DNA from: Verrucomicrobiota bacterium
Lineage (GTDB): Bacteria > Verrucomicrobiota > Verrucomicrobiia > Limisphaerales > J093
Assembly: GCA_022710935.1 (NCBI GenBank)
Contig: JAKLFY010000020.1
Coordinates: 20,009 to 84,008 of the forward strand
Direction of reading: 5' to 3'
Length of the DNA: 64,000 nucleotides
This document shows positions 8,607 to 16,203 of the stretch, one piece after another. The notes beneath the pieces are model-generated. The model ran no database searches and was not told the DNA's origin. It saw only the letters and a program-made list of their open reading frames with translations. The position numbers were made by a program, and so were the translations under genes. The number at the start of each line of letters is the position of its first letter. Within the stretch, counting starts at the first letter, position 1.

Positions 8607-10808
8607 ATGAAAACTCACTGTCCTTCCCACGTTCAGCTCGGCGTGCTGGCGTTGGCCGCCGCCGCGGCGCTGATGCACAGTCCCACCGCACAGGCCGCCT
8701 CGTACGCCGAGACCGTCCTGGCCGACAACCCCGTCGTCTACTATCGGCTCGAAGATCCGGCCGACACGTACACCATCACCAATGCCGTCCACCCCGATGC
8801 CTATCAGGGAGACGTGATCTACGATGATTTCGCCGCTTTCCCGAAGTTCGAGCAGGCTGGCATCGACACCCGTTCGGCTGGCTTTCACGTCTACACCCCC
8901 GATGGCGGAACGCCCCAGAAATCGCATATCCAGGTGCCCTACGCGCCGGAGCTCAATCCGGACGGCCCATTCACGGTGGAGCTTTGGGCGCGCGCGACCA
9001 GTTGGGCCACGGGGGTGCGGTGCATCGCCGGCAATATCAGCAGCTTCTCCGAGGGCTGGTGGTTCCGCCAGGAGGCCGGGACAACGCCTCGCTGGATTTA
9101 CGTGCAGAACGGAGGCGGCATTTACATGGCCGGCGGCAACATCGCCAAGAACGAATGGGCGCACCTGGTGGTCACCTACGACGGCACAACGGTTCGATTC
9201 TATGGCAATGGGGAGCAGCAATGGACCTCGACTGGGACTGTCCCGTCGATCAACCTGGGCGGGCCCTTGTGCCTGGGCGGCAACCCCGCCATCAGCGAGG
9301 AGTTCTTCGACGGCAACGTTGATGAGGTTGCCATCTACGCGAGCGCCCTCACGGCGGACCAGGTCAGGCTGCACCACGAGGTGGGCCGCGCCAACATCGC
9401 CCTGCCCCCAGTCCCGGCGTCCGTTGTTCAAGATCCCGCGTCCGCCTCCGCCTATGCCGGACGCATCGCCGCCTTTGCCGTCAATGCCGATGGGGCCTCG
9501 CCTCTGGCCTATCAATGGTACAGGAACGACACGCCGATCGACGGCGCGACCAGCGACATCCTCTCCTTCACATGCGCGTATGCCGACAACGGCGCGACTT
9601 ACAAGGTGGTGGTTACCAACCCCTACGGCTCAGCCACAAGCGCGCCGGCCACACTCACGGTCATGACGGATCTGAGCGTCGAGTCGCAACCCGCCTCGAT
9701 CACCCGCACGGCCGGGAGCAAGGCGGCTTTCATCGCCGTGTCCGGCGGCGCGCTGCCCGTCACTTACCAGTGGTACAAGGCGGCAGACCCGATTCCGGGC
9801 GCGACGGACCAGGTCCTGTGGCTGTCGAACATCCAGCTCGCCGATGACCAGACGACCTACTCCGCCAAGATCACCAACCCCTGGATGAGCGTCGAGACGG
9901 ACCCGGCCGTCCTCACCGTTGTTCCGCGGGCTGTGCCGGTTCCCGTGGACGGCTATGCCCGAGTGGTGATGGCGGATGACCCGGTCGCCTTCTGGCGCCT
10001 GGACGAGGCCGATGCGAGTGTCACGGCGGTGGACGCCGCGGGCAGCTTCGATGGGCAGTACACGCTCGGGTCAGGGGCGATCACCTACGGGGTTGCCTCG
10101 GGCATCCCGCAGGAGACCAACCCGGCCGTCGCCGTCACCGGCAAGGCCCATGTCCAGATTCCCTGGGCGCTCGAACTCAACCCGCACGGGCCGTTCACCG
10201 TCGAGTTCTGGTTCCAACCCGCGTCGCCCAACCCGGGCCCCGATTTCCGCAACGTCATTTCGTCCGAGGGCGCCGGCCCCAGTTGGAGCGGTCCGAACGG
10301 CTGGCTGCTCTATCACATGCCCGACAACACGCTCTCCTGGGTTCTGTTCAGTCGGGGGTGGAACGGGGCGTGGCTGGGCGGCGGCGCGGTCGAGGCCGGC
10401 ACCTGGTACCATGCCGCCTTGACTTACGACGGCGCCCTCTTTCACACGTATCTGAACGGAGATTCCATCGCGACGCAGGCCTACCCCGCTTTCGTTCCGA
10501 ATGGGGATGGATTCACCAGCCTCGGCTTCCGCTTCGACGGCAACGGCGCCGGTTTTGAAGGTGCGATCGACGAGGTGGCCTTCTACCGTGAGGCGCTCAC
10601 GCCCGACCAGATCCGGGCCCACTCGAGCGCCAGCGTGAAGCTCAGCATCGAGAGATCCGGAGACAGCATCGTCCTTGCCTGGCCCTTTGGCGCGCTGCAA
10701 CAGGCCGACCGCATCGACGGTGCATTCGCTGATCTGACAACGGCGACGTCCCCCTGGACGGTCGCCATCAGCGGGGCCGCCCGATACTATCGCGTGCGAA
10801 TCGAGTAG
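8607..10808 (+). CDS. Large secreted protein with two LamG and two Ig-like domains
   Basis: 733 residues from ATG 8607; an earlier Met at 8559 is possible, but 8607 gives a clean signal peptide (LGVLALAAAAALMHSPTAQA). Order: LamG/concanavalin-like domain about residues 95-255 (EVAIYASALTADQVRLH is the usual end), Ig-like domains about 270-350 and 355-440 (both with YQWY), a second LamG about 455-660 (EVAFYREALTPDQIRAH), and a short C-terminal domain ending ARYYRVRIE. Proteins of this plan are abundant in Verrucomicrobia and are thought to bind polysaccharide; none has a known enzyme motif. The gene follows the zinc module by 155 bases, and its stop codon abuts the truncated end of the convergent pseudogene. 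Confidence 0.85.
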   Translation: MKTHCPSHVQLGVLALAAAAALMHSPTAQAASYAETVLADNPVVYYRLEDPADTYTITNAVHPDAYQGDVIYDDFAAFPKFEQAGIDTRSAGFHVYTPDGGTPQKSHIQVPYAPELNPDGPFTVELWARATSWATGVRCIAGNISSFSEGWWFRQEAGTTPRWIYVQNGGGIYMAGGNIAKNEWAHLVVTYDGTTVRFYGNGEQQWTSTGTVPSINLGGPLCLGGNPAISEEFFDGNVDEVAIYASALTADQVRLHHEVGRANIALPPVPASVVQDPASASAYAGRIAAFAVNADGASPLAYQWYRNDTPIDGATSDILSFTCAYADNGATYKVVVTNPYGSATSAPATLTVMTDLSVESQPASITRTAGSKAAFIAVSGGALPVTYQWYKAADPIPGATDQVLWLSNIQLADDQTTYSAKITNPWMSVETDPAVLTVVPRAVPVPVDGYARVVMADDPVAFWRLDEADASVTAVDAAGSFDGQYTLGSGAITYGVASGIPQETNPAVAVTGKAHVQIPWALELNPHGPFTVEFWFQPASPNPGPDFRNVISSEGAGPSWSGPNGWLLYHMPDNTLSWVLFSRGWNGAWLGGGAVEAGTWYHAALTYDGALFHTYLNGDSIATQAYPAFVPNGDGFTSLGFRFDGNGAGFEGAIDEVAFYREALTPDQIRAHSSASVKLSIERSGDSIVLAWPFGALQQADRIDGAFADLTTATSPWTVAISGAARYYRVRIE

Positions 10809-12235
10809 TCAGGTTTTGGTATTCGGACTGCGTGACCTCGTGGCGGCTGATCCAAAAGCCGCGTGTGAAGCCCGCCCGAAACTGGCCCAACTCGCCCGCT
10901 GTGCGATTCGTGTCTCCCGCGGGTGTGCCCATGACGAACTCCCCGGGCGGCACCCAGCGCATGGAATCGGCCATATCCAGACGCGACAATCGCTGCACTC
11001 GGTAGAAACGGGTTCGGTGGAGCGCGGGAGAGGTGTCCACCAGGAAGGCGCCGGTCTCATCCGTCGTGATCGCCGCATCGACCGGCGTTCACACACCGAG
11101 AAGATCGGTCATGGACTGCAGTTGAAACCGATCCCCGGCGTTTCCCCCCCAGCTTAGCGTCAACTGCTCGCCGCGGAGGCGGGCGCCGATTGCCGGAGAC
11201 GCCCAAGGGATCGTAGTCCGCACTCACAAAGGCGGCCTGGTAATCCGCGTACAACTTCTGCATGCCCTCGCGCCTCGCCTGGTTCCAGTGGCTGAGAAAA
11301 GCAACCGGGTTCATGTAGTGCAGGAAGTCAAACGTCACGAAGCGCTCGACGTAAGGGGCGGTGGCGTCGAATTGCCTTCGGAGGCGGGGCGCATCGCATG
11401 GCATGTACACGCCGTCCGAGATTCGGAAGGATTCGAGATTGGCCCAGAACCGGACGCCGGCGTCGTCGCAGGCGTTCTTGAAGGCCTGGGCGTAGGGCGC
11501 CACGCGCTGCACAATGTCGGTCTCCCATTGCTGGGCACCCACGCTGTCCTGCAACAGGAGGAGGTCGATGCCGGTTTGGTCGAGCAGCTCCCGGTAGATC
11601 TCCTCGACCCGGCAGGGAGACGGGCGCTGGCTGCTGATGAATGGCGAGATCGCCAGCGCCGCGTCCCCCGAAATGACCGCGCAGGCGGCGGCGATACCGC
11701 GGAAAAACGACTTCAGCCGCGCGATTTCGGCCGGTTGGTAGTCCCCCGTCCACGGTTCATAAGGAATGTACCAGCCGGCAAACGAGCGGTGCGGGATGCC
11801 GGCCTGGTAGCGGGCCCAGGCGCGTTGTGCGGTCGACGCCATTCTCCCCTGGGTTTCGGCCAGAAACTCGCCCCCCGTCATGTCGTGGTTCCAATTCGGC
11901 AGGTACAGCCCGAGGTAGACCTCGAAATCATGGGCGTCGGCGTAGTCGAGAATGATCTCGGTCGCGTCACGCAGGCCGGAGGAGCCAATGAACGAATGCG
12001 TCGTGCCATCATGATTCTCCCGCTCGAGCATCTGGATTATGATGGTGTTCATCCGGAGATCCCGCATCCGGTCAAGAACGGCGTGCCACGTCTCCGGCGC
12101 CCAGGTTTGAAGCTCATTCTGATACTGCACGAAACTCCCAGCCAGGCGAAGGGGCGTCGGCGCCGCTGCGGAAACCGGCCAGCGCCCGGATACCAGGGCC
12201 ACCCCGGCAAGCATCATGGATAGGGTGCAACGCAT
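10807..12235 (-). pseudogene. Decayed gene: DUF4434-type TIM-barrel protein joined to a truncated formylglycine-generating-enzyme-like domain
   Basis: From ATG 12235 the frame encodes a signal peptide and a DUF4434 glycosidase-like barrel (AGSFVQYQNELQTWAPETWH, later GWYIPYEPW and FWANLESF). Near 11205 the reading frame shifts: YDPLG should continue as SPAIGARLRGEQLTLSWGG in another frame. That second frame has a TGA at 11089-11091, where homologues would be expected to have Trp, then continues TPVDAAITTDETGAFLVD, FYRVQRL and the start of a formylglycine-generating-enzyme/sulfatase-modifying domain (MRWVPPGEFVMGTPAGD, FWISRHEVTQSEYQNLT). Similarity stops at about 10807, exactly at the LamG gene's stop codon. 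Two lesions and a 3' truncation make function unlikely, although the barrel alone (11206-12235) is still open. Confidence 0.75.
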
Positions 12236-12288
12236 GTTTGGTCTGTCGAAGCCGATGCGAGCACCATCATGCGCCGCCAGTGCCGCAG

Positions 12289-12498
12289 TGGCAACATCGC
12301 GTCGAGGTGATCAACACCGTCGACAAGGCGCGCGTTCGTGCCAAGGAAGGCGTCCATTGCGGATTCGGCTTCAACGTGCCGGACGGCGTGATGCACTTGG
12401 ATGTCCCGTGGGGCGTCGTTCGGCCCGAGCTGGACCAGATCCCGGGCGCGTGCAGGAACTGGTTCACCGTTCAGCGCTGGGTGGATGTGTCGAATGCG
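12289..12498 (+). pseudogene. Fragment of a GH38 alpha-mannosidase (C-terminal region)
   Basis: The plus strand here encodes VEVINTVDKARVRAKEGVHC, GFGFNVPDGVMHLDVPWG, VVRPELDQIPGACRNWF and TVQRWVDVSN, which I recognise as part of the C-terminal half of glycoside hydrolase family 38 alpha-mannosidases (typical text: KEGVHFGFAFNVP, PGACKNWFTVQRWVDVSN). Nothing upstream or downstream in any frame continues the enzyme. It is wedged between two minus-strand genes and overlaps the last ~9 codons of the 12471-13541 gene on the other strand, so that gene's present end was apparently created by the same deletion. Confidence 0.7.
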
Positions 12499-13541
12499 CC
12501 CTGCATCTTCGACTTTGTCGTGAAGTGCTTGGACAGCGCCCGGTCGAGTTCCGCAGGAAAGGCCTTCTCGATTTCCGCCAGCGGTTTCAGCCCGAATAGC
12601 ACCGCAAGCGCAATCGGATCCACGCGGTATTCCGTGTGCCCCTCGTAGAAGCCGTACCGCATGATGTAGTAAGGCTCCATTTCGCCCGTCCGCAGTCGGG
12701 TCAACCGCCGCAGCATCGCTTCGCGTTCGGCCGCGCTCAGATGCGCATACGCCGCATCCAGGAACTTGCGCTCGTCGGCGTCGAGATCCCGCCAGAGTTC
12801 GATGTCGAACGCGCCCTGAATCTCGTCGTTGAAAATCGATTCCTGGAAACCCTTGGTGCGCTGCGATCGCAGGTGAACCTCCCGTCCGTGATACCGGAAA
12901 CTGCCCACGTCGTCCTTGAATCGCCCCAGCTTTCCCAGTTCGTACTGCCGGAGCAGGAGGTTCCAGACATGAAAGAGGGGCCGGGCCAGATCCGGATGCT
13001 TGAGACCCAGCCGCCTGACCAGCTCGTTGTCGCCCTGCAACACCGACAGGATGTCCTCGTCTTCAGCCAGAAAGCCGATCCCGGACGCCATCCCAGGCCG
13101 CCCCAAACGGGTGATGTCCGCGACCGGTTTGCCCGTGATCGACGTCGTGCGCTCCAGTTCCGTCGTAGAGTGCAGCCCGCTGGCCGCCAGCGTTGGGAAA
13201 CCGGCGGCATTCACCTTCAACTGCTCGCCTTTGCCGATCTTCTCGACGCCGTAGCGCAGGTTCAAAGGTCCGTTTTCCACGGTCACAAGCACAACGGCGC
13301 GGGCCCCCGCCGCAGTGCGGACCACCAGGTATTCATGCCCCTCGATGGTCGTTCCCGGTGACGGCAGATCGAGCCCGGAAAGCAGGGTGCCGGGATAGAC
13401 CGGAACCCGTTTCTCTCGAATTGTCACGGGCGCTGGGGCAGGGGGAGTGGCATCCGACGGTGCTGCCGCCGCGCCAATAGCCGCTGTGGCCGCAAAGAGC
13501 AGTCCCCACCGGCCTCGCAGTCGAAGGTTGTAATGACTCAT
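12471..13541 (-). CDS. Secreted protein of unknown function
   Basis: 356 residues from ATG 13541 (MSHYNLRLRGRWGLLFAATA); the frame is open 20 codons further upstream, but this start gives a signal peptide ending about AAAAPSDA. I do not recognise a family. The body has a Pro-rich stretch, a segment TTIEGHEYLVVRTAAGARAV, and a charged alpha-helical C-terminal half (DADERKFLDAAYAHLSAAE, MEPYYIMRYGFYEGHTEYR). The final residues (GAFDTSTQR) are antisense to the mannosidase scrap at 12289-12498, so the natural C-terminus may have been lost. No transmembrane helix other than the signal is visible. Confidence 0.7.
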   Translation of the reverse strand: MSHYNLRLRGRWGLLFAATAAIGAAAAPSDATPPAPAPVTIREKRVPVYPGTLLSGLDLPSPGTTIEGHEYLVVRTAAGARAVVLVTVENGPLNLRYGVEKIGKGEQLKVNAAGFPTLAASGLHSTTELERTTSITGKPVADITRLGRPGMASGIGFLAEDEDILSVLQGDNELVRRLGLKHPDLARPLFHVWNLLLRQYELGKLGRFKDDVGSFRYHGREVHLRSQRTKGFQESIFNDEIQGAFDIELWRDLDADERKFLDAAYAHLSAAEREAMLRRLTRLRTGEMEPYYIMRYGFYEGHTEYRVDPIALAVLFGLKPLAEIEKAFPAELDRALSKHFTTKSKMQGAFDTSTQR

Positions 13542-13742
13542 CGCTTGAATAGACACCCGACAGCCTGATTTCTTGGACGATTCGAGAACCTTCTTGCACA
13601 TGGCTGCAGCGAGCGGCGGTTCGTGCGGCTGATGCCATGCGTGGCATGAACAACCGTCCCTTGTCTGGCCGCTTGCTCCGGGTGCCCGTCGCCCGGACGC
13701 ACGACAAAGGCGCGGAACGCGCCGCAGAACGACGCCGCCGTT

Positions 13743-14207
13743 TCAGATCCCTTCTCCCTCACTGAATCCCCTGGCGAAAACCTCCGGCTTGGTGACCGGC
13801 GCGCCCTTGGAAACGTCCCCAAGAGTGGCGCGGTCCATGAGGCCGGCGGTATAGTTGCGAGCGTCCAGGAAGACGCGACGAAACCGGCAGAGCGGTTCCT
13901 GGGAGCAGCGCTTATAGCCAGTTGCCGAAACGCATTCGATGGGGGCGGTCAGGCCATCGAAGTGGCGGATCACTTCCCCCATGCTGATCGTGTCGGGAGC
14001 CTTGGCGAGTTCGTAGCCGCCCCGCAATCCCGGCAGACTGCGCACCCAACCGCGCTCCTTGAGGGAAAGCATGATGTGCTCAAGGAACTTCTTGGGGACG
14101 TCGTTTCGGCGAGCCAGTTCCCGGATTGGAATTGGTCCGCTACCAAAGTGGTCGACAAGGGTGAAGAGCGCTCGAAGGGCGTAATCGGTCTTCTTTGAGA
14201 CACGCAT
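13743..14207 (-). CDS. Rrf2-family transcriptional regulator with possible Fe-S ligands
   Basis: 154 residues. The N-terminal winged helix is typical of Rrf2 proteins (MRVSKKTDYALRALFTL, IPIRELARRNDVPKKFLEHI, RGGYELAKAPDTISMGEVI). Three cysteines follow at Cys92, Cys101 and Cys107 (spacing C-x8-C-x5-C). This is close to, but not the same as, the Cx5Cx5C of IscR and the Cx7Cx5C reported for RirA, so an Fe-S cluster sensor is plausible but unproven. It stands alone on the minus strand. An inverted repeat TCGTT-N9-AACGA about 23 bases upstream of the start is a candidate autoregulatory site. The target genes cannot be read from the neighbourhood. Confidence 0.88.
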   Translation of the reverse strand: MRVSKKTDYALRALFTLVDHFGSGPIPIRELARRNDVPKKFLEHIMLSLKERGWVRSLPGLRGGYELAKAPDTISMGEVIRHFDGLTAPIECVSATGYKRCSQEPLCRFRRVFLDARNYTAGLMDRATLGDVSKGAPVTKPEVFARGFSEGEGI

Positions 14208-14229
14208 GGTGCAATGACGATCCAGAAAG

Positions 14230-14248
14230 TCGTTATCGTGTCAAACGA
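14230..14248. promoter_or_regulatory. Inverted repeat upstream of the Rrf2 gene
   Basis: TCGTT at 14230-14234 and AACGA at 14244-14248 form a 5-bp dyad with a 9-base spacer, about 23 bases before the Rrf2 start codon. Rrf2 regulators commonly bind dyads in their own promoters. The arms are short, so chance occurrence is possible. Confidence 0.25.
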
Positions 14249-14418
14249 TTCATCGGCCCGATGGGGCGGCTGATTCAGTTCCGTCAGCCCCAAAGGGCCG
14301 AAAGACGACAGCCCAGGGCGACGCTCGCCTGGAGGCTCGTTATCCCAGAAGAAGTTAACCTCGATTTGGCAGGTCGTGCCACTCCCGCCACGCACCTCGT
14401 TGGAGGGGTCGGTAACCC

Positions 14419-14706
14419 TTACCGCCGAAAGCGAGACGCATGGCGGCTGTTCTCTCCACCCGATTCGGCTAATCTCTTCTGTCTTGTTAGGGTAAGCCGC
14501 TCGGCAATCCAGACCTTGATCAGCGACTGCCTGGGCACTCCTAGGCGGTCCGCCTCAATGTCGAGCCTTGCCAACATCCATTGGGGGAAATCAACATTGA
14601 CACGCTTGGCCTCGTGACCAGGACGCACAGCCTTGGCAAGGTCGAGATAGGGCAGGATATCCTCCTCCCCCTTCTCAAACAGCCTATCCAGCTCTTCCGC
14701 TTTCAT
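14419..14706 (-). CDS. brnA: BrnA-type antitoxin (ribbon-helix-helix)
   Basis: 95 residues from ATG 14706. The second half reads RVNVDFPQWMLARLDIEADR and LGVPRQSLIKVWIAERL, the beta-strand plus two helices of a ribbon-helix-helix DNA-binding domain as in BrnA/CopG antitoxins. The N-terminal part (EELDRLFEKGEEDILPYLDL) resembles the toxin-binding arm of BrnA homologues that begin with a KGEDI-like motif. It overlaps the end of the toxin gene by 23 bases, in the order toxin then antitoxin that is usual for brnTA. It should neutralise BrnT and, with it, repress the operon. Confidence 0.8.
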   Translation of the reverse strand: MKAEELDRLFEKGEEDILPYLDLAKAVRPGHEAKRVNVDFPQWMLARLDIEADRLGVPRQSLIKVWIAERLTLTRQKRLAESGGENSRHASRFRR

Positions 14707-14956
14707 ACATCGCCGTTTCGTTGGGGCGCGCCCGCCTTACCGAAATGAGGCGCACCCGGCGTCCCCGAAGGGTGTAAAACGCAGCCCACACCTTCGCCCC
14801 GTGCTGTGCAAGCATGGCCCAGCGGGGCTCGCTCTCGCTCCGCGCGGGAATGACCAGCCGGTCATCGTCCGACCAAAGTCCCTTGGCCTGCTCGAAGTCG
14901 ATCCCGTGCTTGACCTCGTTGGCCTGGCTCTTCTCTGGATCATACTCGAACTCCAT
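14684..14956 (-). CDS. brnT: BrnT-family toxin (RelE-fold ribonuclease)
   Basis: 90 residues from ATG 14956 (MEFEYDPEKSQANEVKHGID). The EYDPEKSxxNxxKHGI opening, the FEQAKGLWSDDDRLV segment and the C-terminal core RRVRLISVRRARPNETAMYE are diagnostic of BrnT, a RelE-like ribonuclease that halts translation. The frame is open upstream to 15070, but similarity starts at 14956, and a perfect 7-7-7 palindrome sits immediately before this codon. It overlaps brnA. A downstream membrane-protein gene of unknown role lies about 130 bases upstream on the same strand. Confidence 0.88.
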   Translation of the reverse strand: MEFEYDPEKSQANEVKHGIDFEQAKGLWSDDDRLVIPARSESEPRWAMLAQHGAKVWAAFYTLRGRRVRLISVRRARPNETAMYESGRAG

Positions 14957-14957
14957 C

Positions 14958-14978
14958 GCGGTATGCTTTTTATACCGC
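14958..14978. promoter_or_regulatory. Operator-like palindrome at the brnT start
   Basis: GCGGTAT-GCTTTTT-ATACCGC is a perfect 7-bp inverted repeat with a 7-base AT-rich spacer, ending two bases before the brnT start codon. BrnTA complexes repress their own promoter, and this is the only strong dyad nearby. Its place over the ribosome-binding region means it could equally act as an RNA hairpin that limits translation. Confidence 0.5.
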
Positions 14979-15087
14979 CACCAAGCCCAGCGCGCAAGCG
15001 ATTTCTTGCCGAACGACGCGGGTCGAGCCATGACGAGGAGCGCGCCTGTGGCCTCCGATTTCAACCACAATGTGAGCGCGCTCCTCG

Positions 15088-15486
15088 TTATTGGCTCGAC
15101 CCGCTTGTGCTTTCCGGCTTCCTGCTCTCAATCATGCGCAGCCACAACCGATCAGACAAATCGGAGAGCAGCGGAATCCGCAGCCCCTTCTTGTGTGTGA
15201 AGTATTCGATATCTGCCCACGGGAGAATGCGCGACATGATAAACATCCATGGGATGCCCGCAATATAGATAGCCAACACCATCACGGGGATCATGGGCAG
15301 CACCAACAACAGGACCAGCACTCGATCCGCGATGCTCTCCGGCTGCGCTGCCGTATCGATCTTGAGGCCATGCTCCACAAGCCACATGTATCCCATAGCC
15401 GAAAGCCATATGGCTGGAAGTACAATGGCGAAGAACGTCGCCAGAACGGCGATGAGCGTCTTCAAGCATGGCCTGTAGTCACTCAT
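15088..15486 (-). CDS. Small membrane protein of unknown function
   Basis: 132 residues from ATG 15486 (MSDYRPCLKTLIAVLATFFA). Two strong hydrophobic helices are present: TLIAVLATFFAIVLPAIWL near residues 9-28 and VLVLLLVLPMIPVMVLAIYI near 60-80, followed by a C-terminal cytoplasmic or periplasmic tail with LSDRLWLRMIESRKPES. I do not recognise the family. It is upstream of brnT on the same strand but separated by about 130 bases, so linkage to the toxin system is not established. The open frame continues upstream to 15639 with low-complexity sequence that looks non-coding. Confidence 0.6.
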   Translation of the reverse strand: MSDYRPCLKTLIAVLATFFAIVLPAIWLSAMGYMWLVEHGLKIDTAAQPESIADRVLVLLLVLPMIPVMVLAIYIAGIPWMFIMSRILPWADIEYFTHKKGLRIPLLSDLSDRLWLRMIESRKPESTSGSSQ

Positions 15487-15696
15487 GCGCGCAAATAAGC
15501 CCAACGCCAATATAGGAGACCGGCGACCACAGACACCACAAAAGTCACCGGGTCCAGTCGTCAAGACCGGTGAACCGGTCGCCGTGGCCTCAACCGTCTG
15601 GTTCGCCGAATTCCCGTCACCCGTCGGCCATCCGCGCATTCATGTGGTAAACCATTGACGGTCGGAAATCAGGCCGGGAGCCGAGGAGGAGCAAGC

Positions 15697-15936
15697 ATGA
15701 AGATGGGAGTAGGCGGGGAGAGTGGGCCGGAGGCGGAGAGCGTGCAGGCGCGAGAGGATCGGTTTTGGGAGCGCTATGAGGCAGTGGTGTTGGCCGAGGT
15801 GGCGGAGTCGGTGCCGTCGGCCGGCGTGGGGCGGGAGCCGGTGTTTGCGCGGTGGGGGGAGTGGGCTGGATCGCTGGAGCGCATGGTACAGGCGCTGAGG
15901 TACTTGCACTATGGCCGGCCATGTCCGGGCGTTTGA
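15697..15936 (+). CDS. Short ORF, possibly an integrase N-terminal remnant
   Basis: 79 residues from ATG 15697, preceded by CCGAGGAGGAGCAAGC, a good ribosome-binding site. The centre reads EDRFWERYEAVVLAEV and REPVFARWGEWAGSLE, which faintly resembles the SAM-like N-terminal domain of tyrosine recombinases (FWxRYxxxL ... PFxRWYVxxAExF). No catalytic domain follows: the frame closes and no continuation is seen up to the kinase-like gene at 16204. It may be a scrap of an integrase or simply an orphan ORF. Confidence 0.35.
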   Translation: MKMGVGGESGPEAESVQAREDRFWERYEAVVLAEVAESVPSAGVGREPVFARWGEWAGSLERMVQALRYLHYGRPCPGV

Positions 15937-16203
15937 CGGGCGAGCCGGGCAGGTTCTGCCAACCCGCGCCGTCGGCGCTGGTGCGAAACCAGAAGAACGG
16001 ACCGCATCGGATGATTTGCAGGTGCCGGTGGGCATTCCAGTACGAGAATGCCGGAGCGACCGATGCGAGGTGTGCCCAGGGAGTGGCGAGGCGCCAATTC
16101 TGCGTTGCATGGGGGCGGGGATTCGTTAGGGTTTGGCCATGCCCAGCACGTGTTGCCTTGCCGGATTGGAGTCTGGCGTGGAGGTGGTGTGGCGGCTTGC
16201 GCC

